NCBI GenBank assembly: GCA_963775315.1
Contig: CAVZIN010000007.1
Span: 1,612,001 to 1,676,000, forward strand
Direction: 5' to 3'
DNA length: 64,000 nt
Source: CAWGHZ01 sp963775315
Lineage (GTDB): Bacteria; Pseudomonadota; Alphaproteobacteria; MPNO01; DASWLB01
Shown here piece by piece: positions 17,035-25,615 of this stretch. Under the pieces are notes generated by a model. It had not been told where the DNA came from, searched no databases, and worked only from the letters and a program-made list of their open reading frames with translations. A program made the translations under genes and the position numbers. Each line of letters opens with the position of its first letter. Positions within the stretch are counted from its first letter, which is position 1.

Positions 17035-18180
17035 CTAGGCGACGTTGCGCTCGCTGTCAGCGGCCTTCTTGGGATCGCGCATCCGCTCGACCTCGCTTTC
17101 GACGATCTTCGCGAACACGTATTCGGCGGAACGGGCGTTCTCCAGCGCGATCTCTGGCGCCATGTCGCCCTGGGTGCGCGGACCCTTGAGCTTCACCGCC
17201 AGCGCCTTCCACGGCTTCTTCACCGCGTCCGCCACCGCCGTCGCCTCGTATCCGCAATGGGCCATGCAGTCGGCGCACTTCTCGTAGTTGCCGGTGCCGT
17301 ACTTGTCCCAGTCGGTGCCTTCCATCAGTTCGCGGAAGGTGGAGACGAACCCCTCGCCCAGCAGGTAGCACGGGCGCTGCCAGCCGAACACGTTGCGCGT
17401 CGGGTTGCCCCAGGGCGAGCAGTGATATTCCTGGTTGCCGGCGAGGAAGTCGAGGTAGAGGGTCGAGTGGCTGAACGGCCACTTCTTCCCCTTGCCGCGG
17501 GCGAAAATCTCGCGGAACAGTGTCTTGGTCTTCTTCCGGTTTAGGAAGTGAGCTTGGTCGGGCGCGCGCTCGTACGCATAGCCCGGCGAGACGGTGATGC
17601 CGTCGATGCCGAGTGCCGTCGCCTCGTCGAAGAACGCCGCCGCCCGCTCAGGCGGGATGTTGTCGAACAGGGTGCAGTTGACATTGACCCGGAAGCCGCG
17701 CGCGCGGGCCTTGCGGATCGCGTCGACAGCCTTGTCGAACACCCCCTCCTGGCAAACAGAATGGTCGTGCGTCTCGCGGTCGCCGTCGAGGTGGATGGAG
17801 AAGGTCAGATACGGGCTCGGCTTGAACAGGTCGAGCCGCTTCTCGAGCAACAGGGCGTTCGTGCAGAGATAGACGAACTTCTTGCGCGCGACCATGCCGG
17901 CGACCATCTCGCCGATCTCCTTGTGCAGGAGAGGCTCGCCGCCCGCGATCGACACGACCGGCGCACCGCATTCCTCGAGCGCCGCGATGCAGTCCGCCGC
18001 GCTCAGCCGCTTGTTGAGGATGGGGTCGGGGTAGTCGATCTTGCCGCAACCGGCGCAGGCCAGATTGCAGCGGAACAGCGGCTCGAGCATGAGCACGAGC
18101 GGGTAGCGCGTCTCGCCACGGAGACGCTTGCCCATGACATAGGCGCCGACACGAACTTGCTGAATCAGGGGAATAGGCAC
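17035..18180 (-). CDS. hpnH: Adenosyl-hopene transferase HpnH (radical SAM)
   Basis: A 381-residue radical SAM enzyme that adds an adenosyl group to hopene, the first step of side-chain extension in C35 hopanoids. The CxxxCxxC cluster motif is RCNLACAGCGKIDYPD (C38, C42, C45). SIAGGEPLLHKEI is the SAM-binding GGE segment, and a C-terminal cysteine group (KCADCMAHCGYEA, near residue 310) is typical of HpnH. The start is GTG at 18180, behind AAGGGG. It is transcribed towards hpnG and probably from its own promoter at 18278-18307. Confidence 0.95.
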   Translation of the reverse strand: MPIPLIQQVRVGAYVMGKRLRGETRYPLVLMLEPLFRCNLACAGCGKIDYPDPILNKRLSAADCIAALEECGAPVVSIAGGEPLLHKEIGEMVAGMVARKKFVYLCTNALLLEKRLDLFKPSPYLTFSIHLDGDRETHDHSVCQEGVFDKAVDAIRKARARGFRVNVNCTLFDNIPPERAAAFFDEATALGIDGITVSPGYAYERAPDQAHFLNRKKTKTLFREIFARGKGKKWPFSHSTLYLDFLAGNQEYHCSPWGNPTRNVFGWQRPCYLLGEGFVSTFRELMEGTDWDKYGTGNYEKCADCMAHCGYEATAVADAVKKPWKALAVKLKGPRTQGDMAPEIALENARSAEYVFAKIVESEVERMRDPKKAADSERNVA

Positions 18181-18277
18181 GAGAACCCCTTCTGGTTGAG
18201 CGGGTACCGCTTCCTAGATGGTACCCAGGCCCACATTTGGCCAGGAATATGTCCGGAGGCCCCCCGCCTCGCGCCGC

Positions 18278-18307
18278 GTCATACCAATGAACCGGCCGGG
18301 CTGGCAA
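18278..18307 (-). promoter_or_regulatory. Candidate promoter of hpnH
   Basis: On the minus strand TTGCCA (18302-18307) and TATGAC (18278-18283) are separated by 18 bases and lie about 100 bases upstream of the hpnH start. It is the best sigma-70-like pair in the spacer, but such pairs arise by chance, so this is tentative. Confidence 0.35.
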
Positions 18308-18365
18308 TGGCCAAGCGATGGAGATTCATAGAGTAATGCGGTTTCGGGTCGAATCGTTCCTCTTT

Positions 18366-19481
18366 TTAGGCCCCGAGCCGCGCCTTCAGCCAGGCGACGA
18401 TTGTCGAGATCGTGGTCGGCGAGTGACCCATGTGGCCGGACGGGTAGAACCGGGCGGTCTTGGGATCGCCGTGCTGCAGCATCAGGTACATGTCTTCGAT
18501 CGGAAAGATCGTGTCGTTGACGCCGTTTACAAGCAGAAGCGGCGCCGAGGGCCGGTCCAGCACGCCCTGGTCGAGCAGGGAGAGGCGCGGGCAGTAATCG
18601 ACCCATTCCTCGAACGTCGAGCGGCCGAAGGCGCTGGCCAGCGTCTCGGCGAGCTCGAAGGCGTAGGAGCCGTGCTGCGCCTTTTCGATCCAGCCGGGCT
18701 CGAACGCGAAATGGGCGCAGCCGCCATGGTTGACCGCCGCCGCCAGCTTGTCCTTGTGGGTGTGCGCCACTTTGCCGCCCCAGTAGCCGCCGGTCGAGCC
18801 GCCCCAGATGGCGACACGCTTCGCGTCGAGGTCGGGCCGCGTCGCGATCCAGGCGAAGATCGCGTCCCACTGGCGCTCGGCATCCTCCGACCCCGGGATA
18901 GGCGCGTCGCCCACGCCCGGCATGTCGATCAGGAGCGCGGCCATCCCCTGGGCGATCAGCGCCTCGCCGAGATCGTAGCGGTCCTCCTTGAACGTGTCGA
19001 TCCCGCCCCAGATCTGCACGACCGGCAGCTTGCCGGCCCCCTTGGGGCGGAACAGGTAGCCGATGACCTCCTTGCCCTCGCCCGGCCGGCCCTGGAACGG
19101 CATCGCGACCCGCTCCGCGTCGTAGGGCATGTACTTCCACGAGGCGAGCAGCATCTCCTGCGACTTGCGGTAGGCGGCCCGCTTTCCCTCGGAGTTCGGC
19201 GCCGGGTAGCGCCCCATGCGATAGAGCCCGTAGGCATGCAGGAAGTTGTCGCGCGCGGCCTTGTCGTCGCCCTTCGCCTCGGCGGCGCGGGCGGCCTCCT
19301 CGTAGGGGCGCGCCGTGTCGCTGTAGGCCTTTGCCCACTGGTCGCGGTCGAGCGAGGTGAGCTTGGCGAACACCGCCTTGTTCTCCTCGGGCGTCGTATA
19401 GGTGAAGGGATGCTGGGCGGCGCTGATCCGGTCCTGCCAGTGTGTCCAGATTTCCGGAATGGTCCGCGTGTAGCGCTTCAT
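18366..19481 (-). CDS. Alpha/beta hydrolase, FrsA/DUF1100-like esterase
   Basis: A 371-residue cytosolic hydrolase with an N-terminal helical region of about 130 residues and a C-terminal alpha/beta fold. The nucleophile elbow is WGGSTGGYWGG. The acidic residue is probably the Asp in VNGVNDTIFP, and the histidine sits in PSGHMGHSP near the end. Segments LFRPKGAGKLPVVQIWGG and LLIDMPGVGDAP are typical of esterases of the FrsA type. The ATG at 19481 follows GGAGGAAAC. It is divergent from the SDR gene with 94 bases between, so it may share control with that oxidation operon and hydrolyse an ester or thioester related to it; this is inference. No signal peptide is visible. Confidence 0.8.
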   Translation of the reverse strand: MKRYTRTIPEIWTHWQDRISAAQHPFTYTTPEENKAVFAKLTSLDRDQWAKAYSDTARPYEEAARAAEAKGDDKAARDNFLHAYGLYRMGRYPAPNSEGKRAAYRKSQEMLLASWKYMPYDAERVAMPFQGRPGEGKEVIGYLFRPKGAGKLPVVQIWGGIDTFKEDRYDLGEALIAQGMAALLIDMPGVGDAPIPGSEDAERQWDAIFAWIATRPDLDAKRVAIWGGSTGGYWGGKVAHTHKDKLAAAVNHGGCAHFAFEPGWIEKAQHGSYAFELAETLASAFGRSTFEEWVDYCPRLSLLDQGVLDRPSAPLLLVNGVNDTIFPIEDMYLMLQHGDPKTARFYPSGHMGHSPTTISTIVAWLKARLGA

Positions 19482-19575
19482 GTTTCCTCCGCCCGTTGGC
19501 GTCCCGCCGCTTCCAGGCGGGACTTGCGTCCGCCACCCTTCTATTCTAAGCGCAGGGCCGGCGAAAGGAGGGACC

Positions 19576-20385
19576 GTGGCCGAATTCGGTGACGAAGCGC
19601 CGCGGCGCGAAATGGGCGGTACGCCGCTGGCCGGTCGGACGGCCGCGGTGACCGGCGCGGGACGCGGCATCGGCGCCGCGATCTGCGAGACGCTGGCCCG
19701 GCTCGGCGCCGACATCGTGCTGATCGGACGCCATCGCGAGACGCTCTCCGCCACGGCAGAGGGGCTGCGCGCGCGCCACGGCGTCGCGGCGACGCCGCTT
19801 GTAGCCGATGTGACCGACGCGGGTTCGGTCGCTGCCGCCTTCGCCGAAGCCGGCTCGGTCGCGATCCTGGTCAACAATGCGGGCGCCGCGCGCTCGGCGC
19901 CGTTCCACCGCACCGACGATACGCTGTGGCGCGAGATGCTGGACGTGAATCTGTGGGGCGCGGTCCACTGCACCCGCGCCGCCCTGCCTGCCATGCTGCA
20001 GGCGGGGCACGGGCGGATCGTCAACGTCGCCTCGACGGCCGGGATCACCGGCTTCGCCTATGTCACCGCCTATTGCGCGGCGAAGCACGCGCTGGTCGGG
20101 CTCACCCGGTCCCTCGCGCTCGAGACCGCGAAGAAAGGCGTGACGGTCAACGCCGTCTGCCCCGGCTACACCGATACCGACATCGTGCGCGAGACGGTGG
20201 CAAACATCACGTCGAAGACCGGACGGTCGGACGCCGACGCGCGCGCCGAACTCGCCGCGCACAATCCGCAGGGGCGCATCATCGCGCCGGCCGAGGTGGC
20301 CGAGGCCGTCGCCTGGCTCTGCCTCGACACCTCGGGCTCGATCACCGGGCAATCGATTGCGATCGCCGGCGGAGAGGTGATGTGA
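19576..20385 (+). CDS. SDR-family NAD(P)-dependent oxidoreductase
   Basis: A 269-residue classical short-chain dehydrogenase starting at GTG 19576 behind AAAGGAGGG. The cofactor loop is TGAGRGIG (about 26), NNAG follows at about 103, and the catalytic set is S in VASTAG plus YCAAK. The C-terminal SITGQSIAIAGGEVM is common in hydroxyacyl-CoA dehydrogenases. It is the first gene of an operon with an enoyl-CoA hydratase (four-base GTGA overlap) and an acyl-CoA dehydrogenase, so oxidation of a 3-hydroxyacyl-CoA is the likely job. The exact substrate is unknown. Confidence 0.87.
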   Translation: MAEFGDEAPRREMGGTPLAGRTAAVTGAGRGIGAAICETLARLGADIVLIGRHRETLSATAEGLRARHGVAATPLVADVTDAGSVAAAFAEAGSVAILVNNAGAARSAPFHRTDDTLWREMLDVNLWGAVHCTRAALPAMLQAGHGRIVNVASTAGITGFAYVTAYCAAKHALVGLTRSLALETAKKGVTVNAVCPGYTDTDIVRETVANITSKTGRSDADARAELAAHNPQGRIIAPAEVAEAVAWLCLDTSGSITGQSIAIAGGEVM

Positions 20386-21188
20386 CCGTGACCCCGAAGC
20401 ATTTCGGCTGGCGGATTGAGGAGCGCGTCGCCACGGTCACGCTCGACCGGCCGGAGAAGAAGAACCCGCTGACTTTCGAGAGCTACGCGGAGCTGCGCGA
20501 CGTTTTCCGCGCCCTCGCCCGGCCTGACGCCCCCGACGTGCGCGCCGTGGTGCTGACCGGCGCCGGCGGGAACTTCTGCTCGGGCGGCGACGTGCACGAG
20601 ATCATCGGGCCTTTGGTGAACATGGAGCTGCCCCGGCTTCGCGAATTCACCCAAATGACCGGCGACGTGGTGAAGGCGATGCGCGCCTGCCCGCAGCCGA
20701 TCGTCGCCGCCATCGACGGGGTTTGCGCCGGCGCCGGCGCCTGCCTGGCCATGGCGGCCGACATCCGCCTCGCGACGCCGCGCGCGACCGTTGCCTTCCT
20801 GTTCGTCCGCGTCGGGCTCGCAGGCTGCGACATGGGCACGTGCGCCCTGCTGCCGCGCATCGTCGGCCAGGGACGCGCGGCGGAGTTGCTCTACACCGGC
20901 CGGGCGATGGACGCGAACGAGGCGCTGGCCTGGGGCTTCCACAATCGGCTGGTCGCGCCGGAGGCGCTCTTCGAAGAGGCGACAAAGCTCGCGCACACGC
21001 TCGCCCATGGGCCGACGCTGGCGCATGCCACGACCAAGCGCATGCTGAACGCGGAGTGGGACATGGGGATCGAGGCGGCCATCGACGCCGAGGCCGAGGC
21101 CCAGGCTGAGCTGATGACCCGGAAGGATTTCGCCCGCGCCTACCACGCCTTCGTCGCCAGGCGCCGTCCGGAATTCGAGGGGGATTGA
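20382..21188 (+). CDS. Enoyl-CoA hydratase/isomerase family protein
   Basis: A 268-residue crotonase-fold protein. The oxyanion hole regions are NFCSGGDVHEI (about 60) and GVCAGAGACLAMAADIRLAT (about 108). The segment VGLAGCDMGTCALLPRIVG replaces the more usual PEVxLG loop, and in my recollection resembles hydratases found beside aromatic CoA-ester ring-cleavage genes. The GTG at 20382 overlaps the SDR stop (GTGA), with GGAGAG six bases before it; a second GTG at 20388 is possible. It should act between the acyl-CoA dehydrogenase and the SDR in a beta-oxidation-like sequence. Confidence 0.87.
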   Translation: MTVTPKHFGWRIEERVATVTLDRPEKKNPLTFESYAELRDVFRALARPDAPDVRAVVLTGAGGNFCSGGDVHEIIGPLVNMELPRLREFTQMTGDVVKAMRACPQPIVAAIDGVCAGAGACLAMAADIRLATPRATVAFLFVRVGLAGCDMGTCALLPRIVGQGRAAELLYTGRAMDANEALAWGFHNRLVAPEALFEEATKLAHTLAHGPTLAHATTKRMLNAEWDMGIEAAIDAEAEAQAELMTRKDFARAYHAFVARRRPEFEGD

Positions 21189-21201
21189 TGGGATTGGCAT
21201 T

Positions 21202-21291
21202 GACCCCCACCCCGTCCCACCCCCGTTCCGGGAGAGGGAGCGCACGGCAAAAATCTCCTCCCCCCTGCAAGGGGGGAGGTCGGGAGGGGGG
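21202..21291. repeat. C/G-run repeat with hairpin, before the acyl-CoA dehydrogenase gene
   Basis: The spacer holds C-rich blocks on the left (ACCCCCACCCCGTCCCACCC) and G-rich blocks on the right. CCTCCCCCC at 21257-21265 pairs perfectly with GGGGGGAGG at 21271-21279 around TGCAA. A related element lies at 55391-55482. Part of its G-rich right arm may also serve as the ribosome site of the next gene. Confidence 0.6.
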
Positions 21292-21297
21292 ACAGCC

Positions 21298-22479
21298 GTG
21301 ACCCCCGCCGAGACGCTGGGCTGGCCATTCTTCGAGCCGCGGCACCGCGCGCTGGCGGGCGAAATCGCCGCCTGGGCCGAGGCCGAGATCGCGCCGCGCG
21401 CCGCGCACGAACCCGAGGGCGACGCGGCACTCGACGCGCTTTGCCGCGACATCGTCGGGAGGCTCGGCCGTGCCGGCTTCCTCGCCTGGTGCGTGCCGGC
21501 GGCGTATGGCGGCAAGTGCGATCCGCTCGACGCGCGCGCCGTCGCGCTGATCCGCGAGGCGCTGGCCTACCAGTCGGGCATCGCCGATTTCTGCTTCGTG
21601 ATGCAGGGGCTCGGCTCCGGCTCGATCACGCTCTACGGCTCCGAGGAGCTGAAGGCACGCTATCTGCCGGGTGTCGCGTCCGGCGAGCGCATCGCCGCCT
21701 TCGCCCTTTCCGAGCCCGAGGCCGGATCGGACGTCGCCGCCATGGCGTGCGCGGCGCGGCGCGATGGCGACCATTACGTCCTCGACGGCACCAAGACCTG
21801 GATCTCCAACGCCGGCCTCGCCGACCAGTACGTCGTGTTCGCCCGCACGGGGGAGGCGCCGGGCTCGCGCGGCATCACCGGCTTCGTCGTCGACGCGGAT
21901 GCGAAGGGGCTCGCCGTCTCCGAGCGCATCCCGGTGATCGCCCCCCATCCGCTCGGCACGCTGCGCTTCGAGAATTGCCGCGTGCCGGTCGCCAATTTGC
22001 TCGGCGCGCCGGGCGAGGGGTTCAAGGTCGCGATGGCGACGCTCGACGTGTTCCGCCCGTCGGTCGGCGCCGCTGCGCTCGGCTTCGCGCGCCGCGCGAT
22101 GGACGAGGCGGTCGGCCGCGCCAGGGCGCGCCACGCCTTCGGCAAGCCGCTCGCCGAGTTCCAGCTCATCCAGGAGAAGATCGCCGACATGGCGCTCGCG
22201 GTCGATGCCGCTTCGCTGCTGGTCTATCGCGCCGCCTGGACGCGCGACACGATCGGCGGCAGGGTGACGCGGGAGGCGGCAATGGCCAAGCTCCACGCGA
22301 CCGAGGCGGCGCAGGCCGTGATCGACCAGGCGGTGCAGGTGTTTGGCGCGCAGGGCGTCGTCGCCGGCGCGACCGTCGAGCGGCTCTACCGCGAGATCCG
22401 TGCGCTTCGCATCTACGAGGGCACGACCGAAATCCAGAAACTGATCATCGCCGGCCAGGTGATGACCGAAAGGAAGTAG
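21298..22479 (+). CDS. Acyl-CoA dehydrogenase
   Basis: A 393-residue flavoprotein of the acyl-CoA dehydrogenase family. It has an N-terminal helical domain, the FAD/substrate signature FALSEPEAGSDVAAMA (about 138-153), WISNAGLADQYVVFART, the middle beta domain ending LGAPGEGFKVAM, and the C-terminal YEGTTEIQKLIIAGQ (about 368), where the glutamate of EGTTE is the usual catalytic base. The GTG at 21298 follows a G-rich repeat arm. With the SDR and hydratase genes it forms a set able to run alpha,beta-oxidation, hydration and second oxidation of a CoA ester. No acyl-CoA ligase or thiolase is adjacent. Confidence 0.9.
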   Translation: MTPAETLGWPFFEPRHRALAGEIAAWAEAEIAPRAAHEPEGDAALDALCRDIVGRLGRAGFLAWCVPAAYGGKCDPLDARAVALIREALAYQSGIADFCFVMQGLGSGSITLYGSEELKARYLPGVASGERIAAFALSEPEAGSDVAAMACAARRDGDHYVLDGTKTWISNAGLADQYVVFARTGEAPGSRGITGFVVDADAKGLAVSERIPVIAPHPLGTLRFENCRVPVANLLGAPGEGFKVAMATLDVFRPSVGAAALGFARRAMDEAVGRARARHAFGKPLAEFQLIQEKIADMALAVDAASLLVYRAAWTRDTIGGRVTREAAMAKLHATEAAQAVIDQAVQVFGAQGVVAGATVERLYREIRALRIYEGTTEIQKLIIAGQVMTERK

Positions 22480-22489
22480 GGAGAAGACG

Positions 22490-23605
22490 ATGGCGAACGA
22501 CAAGCCTCCGTTCCGCGCCGACCATGTGGGAAGCCTGCTGCGCCCGGCATCGCTCCTCGACGCGCGCGAGCAGTGGAAGGCGGGGAAGCTCGCCAAGGAG
22601 GAGCTCGTCAAGCGCGAGGATGCGGCCGTGCGCGACGCGGTCGCGTTGCAGGAAGGGCTGGGCCTCAGGTCGGTCACCGACGGCGACTACCGGCGCGACC
22701 ATTGGTGGGTCGATTTCGTTTCCGCAATCGGCGGGGTGAAGATCTCGGGCGGGCTGCCGGTCAGGTTCCACAACGAGGGCGGCGACATCGAGTACGCCCC
22801 GCCGCGCGCGGAGGTGACGTCGAAGCTCACCCGCCCCCGCGGCATCTCGACCGACGATTTCCGCTTCCTGAAGTCGGTGGCGAAAGGCACCGCCAAGCAG
22901 TGCGTCCCGTCGCCCACCATCGTCCATTTCCGCGGCGGCCGCGATGCGGTGAGCCGGGACGCCTATCCCGACATGGGCGCGTTCTTCGCCGACCTCGCGC
23001 GCGTCTACAACGAGGAGTTCAAGGCGCTGGCGGCGCTCGGCTGCGAGTACCTGCAGATCGACGACACCAACTTCGCCTTCCTGTGCGACCCGGCGTTGCG
23101 CGAGAACGTGAAGAAGATGGGCGAGGACCCCGACACGCTGCCGCACACTTACGCGAAGCTGGTCAACGATTCGATCGCCGGGCTCCGTCCGAAGATGGCG
23201 GTCGCGGTCCATCTCTGCCGCGGCAACCACGAGAGCTCGTGGGTCGCCGACGGCGGTTACGAACCGGTCGCCGAAGCGCTGTTCAACGAGCTCGACGTCG
23301 ACGGGTTCTTCCTCGAGTACAATTCGCCCCGCGCCGGAGACTTCCAGCCGCTGCGCTTCGTACCCAAGGGGAAGAAGGTGGTGCTGGGCCTCCTCACCAC
23401 GAAGAAGGCACAGCTCGAAAGCGCCGACGCGATCCGCCGTCGCATCGACGAGGCGGCGAAGATCCTGCCGCTTGACCAGCTCTGCCTGTCGCCGCAATGC
23501 GGCTTCGCCTCCACCAAGCTCGGCAACAGACTGACCGTCGAGGACGAGAAGGCGAAGCTCGGCCTCGTGGTCGACGTCGCCGGCAAGGTGTGGGGCAGCG
23601 CGTGA
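22490..23605 (+). CDS. MetE-like cobalamin-independent methyltransferase (short, C-terminal-domain type)
   Basis: A 371-residue barrel protein like the C-terminal half of cobalamin-independent methionine synthase. The start at 22490 follows AGGGAGAAG. Features are RADHVGSLLRP at the N-terminus, the zinc-site segment VAVHLCRGNHES (H and C, about 242-252) and the second cysteine in LSPQCGFAS (about 330). EYLQIDDTNFAFL is the substrate-side DD segment. It lacks the N-terminal barrel of full MetE, so it may accept a methyl donor other than methyltetrahydrofolate polyglutamate. Its place after the acyl-CoA dehydrogenase gene (10-base gap) suggests it belongs to that operon, for example in demethylation of a methylated substrate; that is inference. 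Confidence 0.82.
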   Translation: MANDKPPFRADHVGSLLRPASLLDAREQWKAGKLAKEELVKREDAAVRDAVALQEGLGLRSVTDGDYRRDHWWVDFVSAIGGVKISGGLPVRFHNEGGDIEYAPPRAEVTSKLTRPRGISTDDFRFLKSVAKGTAKQCVPSPTIVHFRGGRDAVSRDAYPDMGAFFADLARVYNEEFKALAALGCEYLQIDDTNFAFLCDPALRENVKKMGEDPDTLPHTYAKLVNDSIAGLRPKMAVAVHLCRGNHESSWVADGGYEPVAEALFNELDVDGFFLEYNSPRAGDFQPLRFVPKGKKVVLGLLTTKKAQLESADAIRRRIDEAAKILPLDQLCLSPQCGFASTKLGNRLTVEDEKAKLGLVVDVAGKVWGSA

Positions 23606-23615
23606 CGGCCTTCCG

Positions 23616-24767
23616 GTGATCTGGACGGCGCTGGCCGCGGCGGCGCTCGCCGCCTGGGCGTGGCTGTTGTTCCGCCGGGGCGGGTTCTGGCGGGCAGATC
23701 AGCGCCTGCCCGTCGCGGCCCGGCTCGAGGACTGGCCCGAGGTGGTCGCCGTCGTGCCCGCGCGCGACGAGGCGCCCTATGTCGGTCGCGCCGTCGCCTC
23801 GCTGCTGGCACAGCACTATCGCGGCCGGTTCTGGGTAATCGTCGTCGACGACGCGAGCACGGATGGCACTGCGGATGCGGCGCGCGCCGGCGCCCGCCCC
23901 GCCGAGGCCGACCGGCTCGCCGTCGTCGCGGCCGAGCCACGGCCGGACGGCTGGACGGGCAAGGTGTGGGCGATGGCGGAGGGCGTCCGCCACGCCACCG
24001 CCATCGCGCCCGAGGCGCGCTATGTCTGGCTCACCGACGCCGACGTCGCGCACGCGCCCGAGACGCTCGCCCGGCTGGTCGCGCTCGCCGAGACGGACGG
24101 GCGCGACCTCGTCTCGCTGATGGTTCGGCTGCAGAGTAGCGGGTTGTGGGAGCGGCTGCTGATCCCTGCCTTCGTGTTCTTCTTCCAGATGCTCTACCCG
24201 TTCCGCTGGGCGAACGACCCGCGCCGGCGGCGCGACGCGGCGGCGGCCGGCGGCTCGATGCTCGTCCGGCGCGTGGCGCTGGATCGCATTGGAGGACTGG
24301 CAAGCCTCAAGGGCGCGCTGATCGACGATTGCGCACTCGCCCGGCGGATCAAGCGCAGCGACGGCCACATCTGGCTCGGGCTGTCCGCCGCCGATACGAG
24401 CATCCGGCCCTATGGCGGGCTCGGCGGGCTCTGGAAGATGGTCGCACGCTCGGCCTACGACCAGCTCGGCTATTCCGCCGCTGCGCTCGCCGGCACGCTC
24501 GCAGGCCTTGCGCTGGTCTTCGTCGTGCCGCCGCTCGCCGCGATCGTCGCGCCCTGGCCGGCCGACATCATAGGCGCGCTCGCGTGGATTGCCATGGCGG
24601 TGGCCGAGGCACCGACCCTCGCGCTCTACCGCCAGCCGCGCTGGCTCGGGCTGTTGCTGCCATTCGCGGCGCTGCTATACATGGCGATGACGTTCGATTC
24701 CGCGTGGCGCCATTGGCAGGGTGCCGGCGGAGCCTGGAAGGGGCGGACGCACCGCCCCGCGTCGTAG
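23616..24767 (+). CDS. hpnB: Hopene-associated glycosyltransferase HpnB
   Basis: A 383-residue membrane glycosyltransferase of family 2 type. It has one N-terminal membrane segment, a catalytic domain with VVAVVPARDEAPYVGRAV, the nucleotide-binding VVDDASTDGTAD (about 77) and the WLTDADVAHAP (DxD-like) motif, then two or more C-terminal membrane segments. HpnB is thought to decorate hopanoids, though its reaction is not firmly known. The start is GTG at 23616, 10 bases after the MetE-like gene, and hpnC follows eight bases later, so it may be read from the preceding operon. Confidence 0.88.
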   Translation: MIWTALAAAALAAWAWLLFRRGGFWRADQRLPVAARLEDWPEVVAVVPARDEAPYVGRAVASLLAQHYRGRFWVIVVDDASTDGTADAARAGARPAEADRLAVVAAEPRPDGWTGKVWAMAEGVRHATAIAPEARYVWLTDADVAHAPETLARLVALAETDGRDLVSLMVRLQSSGLWERLLIPAFVFFFQMLYPFRWANDPRRRRDAAAAGGSMLVRRVALDRIGGLASLKGALIDDCALARRIKRSDGHIWLGLSAADTSIRPYGGLGGLWKMVARSAYDQLGYSAAALAGTLAGLALVFVVPPLAAIVAPWPADIIGALAWIAMAVAEAPTLALYRQPRWLGLLLPFAALLYMAMTFDSAWRHWQGAGGAWKGRTHRPAS

Positions 24768-24775
24768 GGACGCGC

Positions 24776-25615
24776 ATGGACCAGCCGGTCGAGACACCCT
24801 CGGGCAAGGGCGCGGGCGACGAGAACTTCCCGGTCGGCTCGTTCCTGATCGCGCCCCGGCTGCGGCCGCACGTCGCCGTCTTCTACGCCTTCGCGCGCGC
24901 CATCGACGACATCGCCGACAACCCGGCCTTGCCCCCCGACGAGAAGCTACGCCGCCTCGACGCGATGGAGGACGCGCTTTATGGCGAGGCCGGACGGGCG
25001 GGGGTCGAGAAGGCGACGCGGGTGCGCGAAAGCTGCCTTGCGACAGGAGTCACGCTCGACCATTGCCGCGACCTGATCGCCGCCTTCAAGCGCGACGCGA
25101 CCAAGCTGCGCTACACCGATTGGGACGATCTGATGGGGTACTGCTACCTCTCGGCCGCGCCGGTCGGGCGGTACCTCCTCGACCTTCACGGAGAATCGCG
25201 CGACGGGTGGGCGGCATCGGATGCGCTCTGCAACGCGCTGCAGGTGCTGAACCACCTGCAGGACTGCGCCGACGACTATCGCAACCTCGACCGCGTGTAC
25301 GTGCCCGAGCCGTGGCTCGCCGCCGAGGGCGAGACCGTCGCGGCGCTGACGCGCCCGGCGTCGTCGCCCGGCCTCCGCCGCGTACTCGATCGGCTGATCG
25401 CCGCCACGGACGAACTGCTGGGCACCGCGCGCACGTTGCCCCACCGGTTGAACAGCCGCGGCCTCGCCATGGAGTCGGCGGTGATCGTGCGACTCGCCCT
25501 GCGGCTCTCGGAACTGCTGAAGCGGGGCGACCCGCTGGCGCAGCGCGTCACGCTGACCAAGGCCGACTTCGTCTCCTGCGGCGTGCGCGGCGCGGTGGCA
25601 GGGATGTTCCGTTAG
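24776..25615 (+). CDS. hpnC: Hydroxysqualene synthase HpnC
   Basis: A 279-residue squalene/phytoene-synthase-fold enzyme that converts presqualene diphosphate into hydroxysqualene. The two acidic motifs are AIDDIADNP (about 42-50) and LQDCADDYRNLDRVYVPE (162-179), the latter with the HpnC form. The ATG at 24776 is the first with family sequence (NFPVGSFLIAPRLRPHVAVF). HpnD, its partner, is 11 kb upstream, and HpnE, which reduces hydroxysqualene to squalene, is not in the window. The stop overlaps by a few bases the stop of the convergent permease gene at 25612. Confidence 0.92.
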   Translation: MDQPVETPSGKGAGDENFPVGSFLIAPRLRPHVAVFYAFARAIDDIADNPALPPDEKLRRLDAMEDALYGEAGRAGVEKATRVRESCLATGVTLDHCRDLIAAFKRDATKLRYTDWDDLMGYCYLSAAPVGRYLLDLHGESRDGWAASDALCNALQVLNHLQDCADDYRNLDRVYVPEPWLAAEGETVAALTRPASSPGLRRVLDRLIAATDELLGTARTLPHRLNSRGLAMESAVIVRLALRLSELLKRGDPLAQRVTLTKADFVSCGVRGAVAGMFR

